Shown: positions 1 to 7,089, counted from the stretch's first letter. The stretch is 15,090 bases of DNA from Planococcaceae bacterium UBA3370 (GCA_002360295.1 DEQI01000302.1:1-15090), one strand, 5' to 3'. Made by a program: numbers and translations. The notes: generated by a model not told the origin, from the sequence alone.

Positions 1-769
1 CTTTCAGCACATGAGCTGCTTGCGTCACCTGAGGAGGATATATATGGTACTGCACAAGCTCTTCTACTTTTGATAATGCCAATTTCACTGGCTCTTTCCA
101 TAAAACTTGCCCTTGATCCATCATTAAAACAGAATGACAATAATTTGCGATGTACTCGGTATGATGTTCAATGACAATTACCGTCATCCCTAGCTCTTCA
201 TTTAACTTTTTGAGTACTTTGTAAACTTCCTCTGCATGTTGTGGGTCTAATTGAGCAACCGGTTCATCAACAATTACTATCTTCGGTTTCATAGATAGAA
301 CACCAGCAATGGCTAGTAAATGTTTTTGGCCCCCACTTAGCTCCCATATATACTCATTCGCAAGGGATGTGAGGCCTGTCACTTCAAGTGCCCACATCCC
401 TCTTTCTTTATAATCAGATAAACCGTAATTCAGTGGCACAAAGGACACATCATCAATCACAGTCGGTCGCATAATTTGATTTTCAAAATCTTGATATACA
501 TATCCGATGTCTTTTGAAAGCTCCGCTACAGAAAACTGTGAAGCATTTCGATTTTCAATTATGACTTCCCCCTCAAAATCACCTACATAAAATTGAGGGA
601 CCAGTCCGTTAAACGTTTTGCATAAAGTCGACTTACCTGACCCATTCCCACCAATGATGGCAACAAATTCACCTTCTTGAATCGTCATATTTACTTTATT
701 TAGCACTTTTCTTTCCGTTCCTGGATATGAAAAAGTGACATCTTTCATCTGAATAATCGGCTTACCCAA
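1..769 (-). CDS. ECF-type ABC transporter ATP-binding protein, 3' part outside window
   Basis: This is the N-terminal 256 residues of a cytoplasmic ABC ATPase that would power the membrane protein encoded just upstream. All nucleotide-binding elements are visible: Walker A GGNGSGKST (residues 40-48), Q-loop Q93, signature LSGGQ (144-148), Walker B IVIVDEP with catalytic Glu169, D-loop QLDP, and H-loop His202. The sequence resembles energy-coupling-factor (cobalt/thiamine/riboflavin-type) ATPases. The frame is still open at base 1, so it could be a single EcfA of about 280 residues or the first half of a fused double ATPase. I place the start at TTG 769-767, inside the end of the upstream gene (8-nt overlap), because GAAGGAG lies 10 nt before it. 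The first ATG (748-746) has no ribosome binding site. The overlap implies translational coupling. Family assignment is firm; the substrate is unknown. Confidence 0.9.
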   Translation of the reverse strand, partial: MGKPIIQMKDVTFSYPGTERKVLNKVNMTIQEGEFVAIIGGNGSGKSTLCKTFNGLVPQFYVGDFEGEVIIENRNASQFSVAELSKDIGYVYQDFENQIMRPTVIDDVSFVPLNYGLSDYKERGMWALEVTGLTSLANEYIWELSGGQKHLLAIAGVLSMKPKIVIVDEPVAQLDPQHAEEVYKVLKKLNEELGMTVIVIEHHTEYIANYCHSVLMMDQGQVLWKEPVKLALSKVEELVQYHIYPPQVTQAAHVLK

Positions 770-1631
770 TATTTTCTAACTCCTTCGAACTTTTAGATTT
801 AGAGCGCATGATTTTAATAATGATGAACGCAAGCATAGCTGCAGCTAGTATCGGTATAAAAATAAACCATTGTCCAAACATGTCTAAAAACTCAGGCTCC
901 CATTCCCCAAACGCCCAATCTGTTTCAGATAAAAACTCAGAGCCAATTGCAATAACAGATAAAAGAATCGAAAGGACGATAAGCTTCGGTGTTATTATTT
1001 CGCCAAACGAATACTTTATTTTGTTATTACGTGGTTTCATCCCCAACAATGGCTCAATTTTCCCGTATAAGCGAGGTACTAAATATAATGTTGGTAGTAA
1101 TGCAAACAGTATGCCAGAAAATAGAATGTCATTGAATAAAGCCACACCCTCCACAATAACAATACTTTCCGCTAAACCAGATACAGCCTCAAACTCCTCT
1201 ACACCGATCCACACTTTCCCTATATCTACAATCGTCCCTAATAAATGATGAACGAGTAAACCTGCAAATACCGCTATTGATATTTGTCTACGGTTAAGTG
1301 GGTTTCTTACTAGCGTACCCGCAATAAACATCCCAAGAGAGAATGTGATAAACTTTTCTACTTCCCCAATACCGCCAAACTGCCCTAGCATTAATTCACC
1401 AAAAATAATTTCTCCTAATGAAGCACCGATTGCAGCGTAAAATGGGTGAAATAAAATACATAATGTTAAAGGTATAAAGGCAAAGTACTCTACGGATAAT
1501 TCAATAAACCCTAATTGCACAGAAGGTATTAACTCTGTAAACATGTTGGATAAACCGTAAAGCGACATGGATAAAATAAATACCATCATTTTTTGAGACT
1601 GTGTTAATTGATAGGCTTTTTGAATGGACAT
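762..1631 (-). CDS. Integral membrane protein, probable ECF transporter substrate (S) component
   Basis: A 289-residue hydrophobic protein with roughly 7-8 predicted membrane segments, for example residues about 14-32, 48-75, 95-107, 120-137, 160-185, 213-230 and a C-terminal segment at 252-275 followed by a basic tail (KIMRSKSKSSK). It is immediately followed, with overlap, by an ABC ATPase gene, which is the usual arrangement for ECF importers, where an S component binds the vitamin, metal or other micronutrient. It is longer than most S components (about 180-200 residues), so an extra region or a different membrane-subunit family is possible. The start ATG is preceded by a near-perfect AAAGGAGGT 10 nt upstream. 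No enzyme motifs are visible. The divergent RpiR regulator suggests a sugar, amino-sugar or nucleoside-linked substrate, but that is inference only. Confidence 0.7.
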   Translation of the reverse strand: MSIQKAYQLTQSQKMMVFILSMSLYGLSNMFTELIPSVQLGFIELSVEYFAFIPLTLCILFHPFYAAIGASLGEIIFGELMLGQFGGIGEVEKFITFSLGMFIAGTLVRNPLNRRQISIAVFAGLLVHHLLGTIVDIGKVWIGVEEFEAVSGLAESIVIVEGVALFNDILFSGILFALLPTLYLVPRLYGKIEPLLGMKPRNNKIKYSFGEIITPKLIVLSILLSVIAIGSEFLSETDWAFGEWEPEFLDMFGQWFIFIPILAAAMLAFIIIKIMRSKSKSSKELENIG

Positions 1632-1736
1632 CTTTTATTTACCTCCTTTGTTGATATATTTAGAATAAATTGTCATTGTTAATGGCATGTGGATTTATTG
1701 CTAAGTATATGTAAATTATTTTTCTTATTTTATAAA

Positions 1737-1754
1737 ATGAGAAATTTTTTTCAT
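1737..1754. promoter_or_regulatory. Candidate operator between the rpiR-type and ECF genes
   Basis: An 18-bp AT-rich imperfect palindrome, ATGAGAAATTTTTTTCAT, with 7 of 8 positions matching between its arms. It overlaps the putative -35 of the regulator gene and lies between the divergent genes. Its position and its TGA-AAA/TTT-TCA symmetry fit an RpiR-type binding site. With such base composition, chance cannot be excluded. Confidence 0.35.
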
Positions 1755-1778
1755 CTCTACAGAAGTTTATGTTATAAA
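1750..1778 (+). promoter_or_regulatory. Putative sigma-A promoter of the RpiR-type regulator
   Basis: An extended -10, TG-T-TATAAA (TATAAA at 1773-1778), lies 17 bp after a weak -35, TTCATC (1750-1755). The ribosome binding site GGAGG at 1791 follows at a normal distance before the ATG at 1802. Confidence 0.45.
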
Positions 1779-1801
1779 TAAAAAAAGACTGGAGGCAAAG
1801 A

Positions 1802-2635
1802 ATGAGTGAAAAACTTTTTCTAGAGTATGATTTAACACCGAACGAAAAAACGATTGCTGATTATATTTCAAAAAACGGCATTACCATATTAAATAAAACG
1901 GAAGATGAACTAGCAAAAGAATTGCAAATTAGTAATGCGACTGTTTCACGTTTCTGGCGCAAAATTGGATTTAAAAACTTTAAAGAATATAAAAACAGTT
2001 TTCAAGAAAGTATCATGATCTCGCCTGCTAATAAGTTAGAAAATATGATGAAACAGGTTGATTCAAGTTCCATACAAGCCCAAATGATCGCAACAAGTAT
2101 TAAACATTTAGAAAAAACGGTTGCGGAGTTTAATGAAGAAGTGTTTCAACAAGCAGTTGAAGCAATAATTAAGGGGAAAACGATTTATGTTTACAGTCCA
2201 GGCCCTTCCGAAGGGTTAGGGAGTCTGTTCAATTTCCGTTTAACTCGTTTCGGTGTAAACATTAAAATGTTGCAAAAGAGTGGCCATGAAATTTACGAAA
2301 CACTCGTTCATTTCGAAAGTAATGATGTGTTATTAATGTTTGGTTTTGTGAAATTACATCCTGAATCGCAAATATTGCTTACACACGCTAAAAAGCTTGG
2401 TATGAAGGCAATTATCGTGACAGATTGTTTAGTAACTGATTTTAGTTTGTATGCAGATTACTTGCTATTTGCAAGTCGAGGTGAGCTTTGGGAGTTCCAT
2501 TCTATGATTGCTCCAACATTTATTGTAGAAAATATGATCATTGCCGTCGGGAAAAAGATGTCTGAACAATCGATGAAAAAACTCGAAATGTTAGATGCTA
2601 TACGGAAAGAATATAAAGATATTTTGCCACGTTAA
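1802..2635 (+). CDS. RpiR/MurR family transcriptional regulator with SIS domain
   Basis: A 277-residue DNA-binding regulator. Residues 1-75 form the RpiR-type helix-turn-helix domain (recognition region ISNATVSRFWRKIGF, about 45-59). Residues about 105-250 form a sugar-isomerase (SIS) fold that normally senses a phosphorylated sugar or similar ligand; the segment IYVYSPGPSEGLGSLFNFRL is its phosphosugar-loop region. A GGAGG Shine-Dalgarno lies 6 nt before the ATG. It is divergent from the ECF-like membrane protein/ATPase pair across 170 bp, so it probably controls that transporter. Length is typical of the family. The effector is not predictable. A terminator hairpin follows directly. Confidence 0.92.
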   Translation: MSEKLFLEYDLTPNEKTIADYISKNGITILNKTEDELAKELQISNATVSRFWRKIGFKNFKEYKNSFQESIMISPANKLENMMKQVDSSSIQAQMIATSIKHLEKTVAEFNEEVFQQAVEAIIKGKTIYVYSPGPSEGLGSLFNFRLTRFGVNIKMLQKSGHEIYETLVHFESNDVLLMFGFVKLHPESQILLTHAKKLGMKAIIVTDCLVTDFSLYADYLLFASRGELWEFHSMIAPTFIVENMIIAVGKKMSEQSMKKLEMLDAIRKEYKDILPR

Positions 2636-2639
2636 TAAC

Positions 2640-2689
2640 AAAACGCCTGTAAATGGATGTAGGTATCTTCCACTCGCAAGCGTTTTTTT
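2640..2689 (+). terminator. Rho-independent terminator after the RpiR-type gene
   Basis: Arms AAACGC and GCGTTT pair, with two further pairs after a mismatch, around a long loop, and are followed by a run of seven T. On the opposite strand the stem is followed by TTTTGTTATT, so it may also weakly stop transcription coming from the minus-strand cluster to the right. Confidence 0.6.
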
Positions 2690-2831
2690 GTTTCGATTAT
2701 TTTTCTCAACCATATAATCTTTATTTGAGCTTTTATCACTCATGGTTGCCAGTACATTTGTGATAGATCCAATGAGCTAGCATGTAATTACTTTCTCAAT
2801 CGATGTAAAAATCATATATCTATTATTGACG

Positions 2832-3635
2832 CTATTTCAAAAATATATAGCGAGCATTCTCATAGTCTATGATTTTTTCCTCTATTGCACCAGTAAATGT
2901 AATATACTGTATCCCAAGTCCATTCGTTAAAACGGCATCCCAAATCGGTCCCTCTCCACATGGACAATAAAACTTAATGATCACATTAGGCAAATGAATA
3001 ATGAGAATATGTGCATTTAAACTTTCACTAAACATTTCCTCATATTTAAATCCACCTAATAATTGAAGTTTTTTCACATAAGTGAGCTGATCTACTAAAT
3101 AAACAATTTCTGTTAAATTCACATTCCCTATAGCATGAGGTGCAGCAATTCCACGTTCTTTATTTTCATTTTCTCGCTCTTCATTTGATTGATCCCATTG
3201 TATAAAAAATGGGAAAGCCATTCGCTGATCTTTATAACCAATATGTAATAGCTGCCAACTTACAATTGAACCATCTGGACGAGTACGAGAAAAATGCTCT
3301 GGTCCGTAAACTTCTAACCCAATCTCTCGAAACATCTGCGCATCTTGCTGGATCGTATTGGTACGAATAGCTAATCGACTAAAACCATTAATTATTCCAC
3401 TTTTCTCATATGTTTCATGTAAAGTGTAAGGTGCCTTAGTTGCTTCTACAAACTTTTTCTTATCATGAATACCGATAAACTCAATGTACTTGGAACCAAA
3501 ATAACTGAGGACATTATACGTTCCCCACTGTTCATGATGTCCCCCTTCTACAACATGTAAGCCGTTTGCCACCATGTCCTCCATCGCTTGCTCCGGTTTA
3601 TTGACAAAATGAACAATATGATCTAGCTCATACAT
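2832..3635 (-). CDS. VOC-superfamily glyoxalase-like protein
   Basis: A cytoplasmic protein of 267 residues that fits the glyoxalase-like (VOC) family: the N-terminal strand MYELDHIVHFV carries the typical early metal-ligand position (His6), and SKYIEFIGI has the expected later Glu. A second, less conserved VOC-like half follows (about residues 165-260). Members of this family include lyases, isomerases and dioxygenases; no specific reaction can be assigned. Two ATGs are possible. I chose 3635 because GGGGG sits 8 nt before it but only 2 nt before the ATG at 3641. The gene starts 12 nt after the YbaK-like gene stops, so it is almost certainly the last cistron of the LysR/CoaB/YbaK operon. No clear terminator follows on this strand. 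Confidence 0.8.
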   Translation of the reverse strand: MYELDHIVHFVNKPEQAMEDMVANGLHVVEGGHHEQWGTYNVLSYFGSKYIEFIGIHDKKKFVEATKAPYTLHETYEKSGIINGFSRLAIRTNTIQQDAQMFREIGLEVYGPEHFSRTRPDGSIVSWQLLHIGYKDQRMAFPFFIQWDQSNEERENENKERGIAAPHAIGNVNLTEIVYLVDQLTYVKKLQLLGGFKYEEMFSESLNAHILIIHLPNVIIKFYCPCGEGPIWDAVLTNGLGIQYITFTGAIEEKIIDYENARYIFLK

Positions 3636-3647
3636 CCTCATTACCCC

Positions 3648-4133
3648 CTATGTTAATGATTCATTCCATGCCTTACACACATCTACCCAGTCTTTTGCAG
3701 CTGAAAACTGCTCTAGTTGTTCACAAGAAAGCTCAATTGCTGAATTCGCACTACCACACGCAGGAAAAACAGAAACAAAACGTTTTAGTGATACATCTAA
3801 AAAGACAGGTACATCCGTAGCAAGGCCAAATGGGCACACGCCACCAATAGGATGTCCTGTATAGGAAACAACTTCATCTGCCGACAACATTTTCGCTTTT
3901 GTTTCAAAAGTTGCTTTAAACTTTGCATTATCAACTTTCGCATCCCCAGCGGCTACAACTAATAATGCCCCTTCTTTTGCAGCATGAAAAGATAATGTTT
4001 TGGCAATCCGAGCGGGTATAACACCAAGGACATTTGCAGCTTGTTCAACAGTCGCACTGCTTTCTTCATATTCTAAAATATGCTCTTCGAAATTTAGTTG
4101 TTTAAAATGATGCTTCACACTTTGAATTGACAC
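3648..4133 (-). CDS. YbaK/EbsC-type aminoacyl-tRNA deacylase
   Basis: A 161-residue YbaK/ProX-domain protein, expected to hydrolyse mischarged aminoacyl-tRNAs (Cys-tRNAPro or Ala-tRNAPro type) in trans. Family features seen: the catalytic-lysine segment RIAKTLSF (Lys45 from the chosen start), the nucleotide-binding-like VVAAGDAKVDNAKF, the conserved GHPIGGVCPFGL loop and the VFPACGS segment near the C-terminus. I start it at GTG 4133 because GGAGGG lies 6 nt upstream. An in-frame ATG eight codons earlier (4157) lacks any ribosome binding site, and its codons would overlap that Shine-Dalgarno. It is separated from coaB by 75 nt, where TATAAT-like sequences occur, so an internal promoter is possible. 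The exact tRNA substrate is unresolved. Confidence 0.88.
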   Translation of the reverse strand: MSIQSVKHHFKQLNFEEHILEYEESSATVEQAANVLGVIPARIAKTLSFHAAKEGALLVVAAGDAKVDNAKFKATFETKAKMLSADEVVSYTGHPIGGVCPFGLATDVPVFLDVSLKRFVSVFPACGSANSAIELSCEQLEQFSAAKDWVDVCKAWNESLT

Positions 4134-4208
4134 TATATTCCCTCCAAAATTATACATGTAATAGTTATTATAGAAAAGGCTAAATTTTCTGAATACAAAA
4201 GATTATTT

Positions 4209-4880
4209 TCAACATGAACGAGATAATTCTCTCATTAAAGTATGAGCTGTTGCCTCTTTTCCATCTACTTGAATAACCTCGCCAGACTGCTTCACAATAA
4301 AATGCGGTTCCCCATTGCCATATAATGAGAGAGAACTATTAGCCACCATCATAGCAGCATTAGCAGATTCCATACGCAGTCTTGCTCGATGAAGTAAAAA
4401 CTCAACGTCCGATGTTGCTTCTAATTTAAACCCTACTAATGTAACATGTGGCGCCCATTTTTTTATTTCTGGTAATATTTTTGGCGCTTTTTTAAAATGA
4501 ATAATCGGCGGTTCATCTGAGGGCATTTTTCCTTGCTCCGTTAGTTCATTGCCCGATTGATCCAATACTTTATCGATTACCCAGTCAGATCCTGCTGCCG
4601 CCATTATGACAATATCAATTTTTTCTTGCTGCAATAATGTTTTTAGTTGCTCTCCTAAATGAGCAATTCCTTCAAAGCTTATTTGACGCATTTGCTGAAT
4701 ACGAGCAGGCAATTTAGCAAAATAACCATGCAAATAAATGACATTTGCCCCTGCGTCTATAGCTGCTTCTGCTAAATAACATCCTATAATTCCTTTTGAT
4801 AAGTTTGTATGACCGCGCACTTGATCCCATTTCTCAAGAGTACCCCCACTTGTAATAACGACTGTTTTGCCTTGCAACAT
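4209..4880 (-). CDS. coaB: Stand-alone phosphopantothenoylcysteine synthase (CoaB-like)
   Basis: A 223-residue protein of the DFP/CoaB fold, which joins 4'-phosphopantothenate and cysteine using a nucleotide triphosphate in coenzyme A synthesis. Seen: the nucleotide-binding start VVITSGGTLEKWDQVR, the TN-x-S-x-G segment matching the conserved Asn that interacts with the acyl intermediate, AAAGSDW, a K-M-P-S segment matching the catalytic Lys region, APKIL, GFKLEA and MMVANSS. There is no N-terminal CoaC flavoprotein domain, so it is the monofunctional type. Its K-x-x-S and FKLE motifs resemble stand-alone bacterial and eukaryotic synthases more than the CoaB half of CoaBC. Bacilli normally carry a bifunctional CoaBC, so this may be a second copy with a special role. 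The ATG has GGGGAG 6 nt upstream. It lies 23 nt after the LysR stop and is co-transcribed with it. Confidence 0.82.
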   Translation of the reverse strand: MLQGKTVVITSGGTLEKWDQVRGHTNLSKGIIGCYLAEAAIDAGANVIYLHGYFAKLPARIQQMRQISFEGIAHLGEQLKTLLQQEKIDIVIMAAAGSDWVIDKVLDQSGNELTEQGKMPSDEPPIIHFKKAPKILPEIKKWAPHVTLVGFKLEATSDVEFLLHRARLRMESANAAMMVANSSLSLYGNGEPHFIVKQSGEVIQVDGKEATAHTLMRELSRSC

Positions 4881-4903
4881 CCTGTTCTCCCCTATTCATT
4901 CGT

Positions 4904-5779
4904 TTATTTTTCTTCATTATTCTCTAACCATTGCTTAAGTACTTCAACAAATTTTTGCGCGGCTGGGGATAATGATTGTTTAGTAGATAATCCAATTGTT
5001 CGGAAGCTCTCCTGCTTTAAAGGAATTGCCCGAACATTCGAAGGTAATTGTGATAAGACAAGCTTCGGTAACATAGAAATACCTAAATGATGCTCAACCA
5101 TCGAAATAATACCTTGCTCATCAAATAGTTCAAATCGAATGGATGGTTTAAGACCATGCTTTTCAAATGTCGTTTCAACATCATTCATTCCCCGATAAGA
5201 AGGCATGATGAAAGGCTCAAGAACGATTTCATTCATATCTATTTCCTCTTTATAATAAAGCGGACTTTTGGAAGATACAATACAGAGAAGATTGTCTCTT
5301 TTTAGTGGCATAAAATTAAATTGCTTTGAGCTCGTTCGATTTAAAAATCCACAGTCTACTTCTCCATTAATTAGCCATTGCTCGATTTCATAATAATCTC
5401 CTTCTCTTAACGTAATTTTAATACCAGGATAATTTTGATCCATAATACGTATAATGTTCGGCATCCATTTTGTTGAAATACTAGAAATTAAGCCTATACG
5501 AACAGAGCCTTTTGTAACACCTAAAATATTGGCTGCTTCTTGCTGTAGTAGTTCTTCCGCTTGTAATACATTTCTCATAGCGAGCAGCATTGTTTGACCA
5601 TCCGTTGTAAGCTTTACACCATTTCGGCTACGGTGAATTAAGGCAAAACCAAATTCCTTCTCCAAGCTAGAAATCGCATGGCTTACCGCAGATTGGGTCA
5701 ATCCTAATAATTGGGCAGCTTCAGTGAAACTTTGCACTTCCGCTACTTTATTTAAAATTTCATATTTAACTAAGCTCAT
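4904..5779 (-). CDS. LysR-family transcriptional regulator
   Basis: A 291-residue LysR regulator. The N-terminal winged HTH spans residues about 4-62 (SFTEAAQLLGLTQSAVSHAIS at 17-37). The linker and periplasmic-binding-protein-like effector domain follow (about 90-285), beginning KGSVRIGLISSIS. Normal length for the family. The ATG is preceded by AAGGGG 7 nt upstream. It is the first gene of an apparent operon with coaB, the YbaK gene and the VOC gene, and it is divergent from an EamA transporter across 120 bp containing a perfect inverted repeat. By the usual LysR logic it would control its own operon and the transporter. The effector is unknown; it may relate to cysteine, pantothenate or another amino-acid-derived compound (inference). 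Confidence 0.93.
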   Translation of the reverse strand: MSLVKYEILNKVAEVQSFTEAAQLLGLTQSAVSHAISSLEKEFGFALIHRSRNGVKLTTDGQTMLLAMRNVLQAEELLQQEAANILGVTKGSVRIGLISSISTKWMPNIIRIMDQNYPGIKITLREGDYYEIEQWLINGEVDCGFLNRTSSKQFNFMPLKRDNLLCIVSSKSPLYYKEEIDMNEIVLEPFIMPSYRGMNDVETTFEKHGLKPSIRFELFDEQGIISMVEHHLGISMLPKLVLSQLPSNVRAIPLKQESFRTIGLSTKQSLSPAAQKFVEVLKQWLENNEEK

Positions 5780-5818
5780 GATACACCCCTTCTTACATGA
5801 ATTATTTTCATCTTATCC

Positions 5819-5824
5819 ATTATA
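5819..5824 (-). promoter_or_regulatory. Putative -10 box of the LysR operon
   Basis: Minus-strand TATAAT about 40 nt before the LysR start codon. The -35 region (TGTGAT, 16 bp upstream) is poor, as in activator-dependent or autoregulated promoters. The large inverted repeat begins just upstream, at an activator or repressor position. Confidence 0.4.
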
Positions 5825-5833
5825 AACATTCGT

Positions 5834-5863
5834 TTTACTAATCACACCTCAAACTGTTATACT
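5834..5863 (+). promoter_or_regulatory. Putative promoter of the EamA transporter gene
   Basis: -35 TTTACT (5834-5839), 18-bp spacer, -10 TATACT (5858-5863). The -10 lies inside the left arm of the inverted repeat, so a protein bound there would directly affect this promoter. Confidence 0.5.
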
Positions 5864-5880
5864 GTGTTATAACAGTTTGA
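5849..5880. promoter_or_regulatory. Perfect 13-bp inverted repeat, probable LysR operator
   Basis: Arms TCAAACTGTTATA and TATAACAGTTTGA are exact reverse complements separated by six bases (CTGTGT). It lies in the divergent LysR/EamA intergenic region and overlaps the EamA promoter. The inner TTATA-N6-TATAA symmetry and the position are what a LysR-type dimer or tetramer site would show. It could also form a hairpin at the 5' end of the EamA transcript. Confidence 0.7.
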
Positions 5881-5899
5881 AATGTAAAGTGGTGAGAAT

Positions 5900-6802
5900 A
5901 TGAATATACAAAATAAAGCAAATATATTAATGGTCATTGTAACACTTTTTTGGGGAATGTCTTACACATTTATGGTAATGGGGTTAGACTCATTAGAAGT
6001 ATTCAATATCGTAGCACTACGCTGTTTAATAGCCTTTGCAGTAGCTGGCCTATTATTTTATAAAAAAATGTTGAAAATCAATTTAAGGCTGATTATTTTC
6101 TCAAGTATTCAAGGCTTTTTGCTCTTTTTAATTTTTGCTCTTTCATTATTCGGCCTGAAAACAACTTCTGCTTCCAATGCAGGATTTATATTAAGCTTAA
6201 CAGTAGTACTTGTACCGATTATTACAAGTGTTTTGAACAAAAAACTCCCTTCCCGGGCAGTAAGAATTGCTATTATTATGACGATGAGCGGTATAACAGT
6301 GCTCACATTGAAAGAATCCTTATCTTTTCAAATAGGGGACATTTTAGTAGCCATTGCAGCTATAAGCTATTCCATTTATTTAGTATTAAATAGCTCATTT
6401 ACGAAACAAGTTGATTCTATTGCTTATGGAGTTTACCAGTTGGGATTTTCAGGTGTATTTGCTTTTATACTCTGTTTAATATTTGAAACACCTCAAGTAC
6501 CGACAACAATGAATGGCTGGATTGCTATTTTAGGTTTAGGCATTATATGTAGTGCCTTTTGTTTCGTTGCACAATCTGTTGTACAACAGTATACAACTCC
6601 TACAAATACTGGCTTAATATTTTCATTAGAACCTATTTTCGCCTCTCTGTTTGCCATCATTTTTTTAGATGAATACGTGACGACACAATTACTAATTGGT
6701 GGTGCATTTATTTTATTAGGGAATATCATTGCTCAATTAGAGCAATTCACTCAGATTCGCACATTAAATAAGAGTACGACTACAAAGCATAAAACAATCT
6801 AA
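5900..6802 (+). CDS. DMT-superfamily (EamA domain) transporter
   Basis: A 300-residue inner-membrane protein with about ten hydrophobic helices arranged as two EamA repeats (first about 6-138, second about 145-285). Typical landmarks are the N-terminal LFWGMSYTFMVMGL, the helix-end segment TTSASNAGFILSLTVVLVPI and, in the second repeat, TPTNTGLIFSLEPIFASLFAIIFLDE. Such proteins generally export amino acids, metabolites or drugs. The start ATG follows GGTGAG at short spacing. The gene is divergent from a LysR regulator, a very common pairing in which the regulator induces the exporter. It ends at a strong terminator. The substrate is unknown. Confidence 0.92.
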   Translation: MNIQNKANILMVIVTLFWGMSYTFMVMGLDSLEVFNIVALRCLIAFAVAGLLFYKKMLKINLRLIIFSSIQGFLLFLIFALSLFGLKTTSASNAGFILSLTVVLVPIITSVLNKKLPSRAVRIAIIMTMSGITVLTLKESLSFQIGDILVAIAAISYSIYLVLNSSFTKQVDSIAYGVYQLGFSGVFAFILCLIFETPQVPTTMNGWIAILGLGIICSAFCFVAQSVVQQYTTPTNTGLIFSLEPIFASLFAIIFLDEYVTTQLLIGGAFILLGNIIAQLEQFTQIRTLNKSTTTKHKTI

Positions 6803-6813
6803 TTTTATGATTA

Positions 6814-6847
6814 GGCAGAATCAAGTTTCAATGATTCTGTCTTTTTT
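6814..6847 (+). terminator. Rho-independent terminator of the EamA gene
   Basis: A ten-pair stem GGCAGAATCA / TGATTCTGTC with one G-T pair and an 8-nt loop, followed by six T, starting 12 bases after the stop codon. Confidence 0.85.
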
Positions 6848-6860
6848 ATGGAATCATAAA

Positions 6861-7089
6861 GAGTGAAGCGAGCGTGACTCCTTGGGGATTAGCGTGAAAT
6901 AGGAACGAAGGCTAAAATCGTCACATCGTGTGACAATTTAATTACGCGAAAGCAAAGCGACAGCGGCAACGCCTTCGTGAACAACATCCTGTAGCTGACG
7001 CTTCGCTTTCGCTACACAAAACATCTGTTGCCTCAAGCCGCTCATCGGACGCCCCCAGGAAAGCACGCTGGCGTAACGGAAATCACTAA
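6861..7089. repeat. Structured GC-rich intergenic element, probable dispersed repeat
   Basis: About 230 bp, clearly richer in GC than its surroundings, with no supportable coding frame. The centre has a 19-bp arm at 6946-6964 (GCGAAAGCAAAGCGACAGC) that pairs with 6994-7012, 17 of 19 positions complementary, around a 29-nt loop. The outer ends (about 6867-6886, GCGAGCGTGACTCCTTGGGG, and about 7053-7073 in reverse complement) also match imperfectly, so the whole unit folds back on itself. Its word content (CTCCT-GGGG, GCGAAAGCGAAGCG, AGCTGACGCTTCG) resembles the intergenic repeats scattered through Bacillus-group genomes. It is an annotated guess: copies elsewhere cannot be seen here. The function could be mobile (MITE-like), RNA-structural or neutral. 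Confidence 0.5.

Noticed and set aside
808..1248. 146-codon open frame on the plus strand
   Set aside because: Lies wholly antisense within the ECF-like membrane gene, no ribosome binding site, composition typical of the shadow of a hydrophobic gene.
4134..4208. Internal promoter before the YbaK-like gene
   Set aside because: TATAAT occurs twice on the minus strand, but no -35 stands at a proper distance; AT-richness explains it.
6861..7089. A complete insertion sequence, tRNA or CRISPR in the GC-rich element
   Set aside because: No transposase frame, no cloverleaf, and no direct-repeat/spacer pattern.
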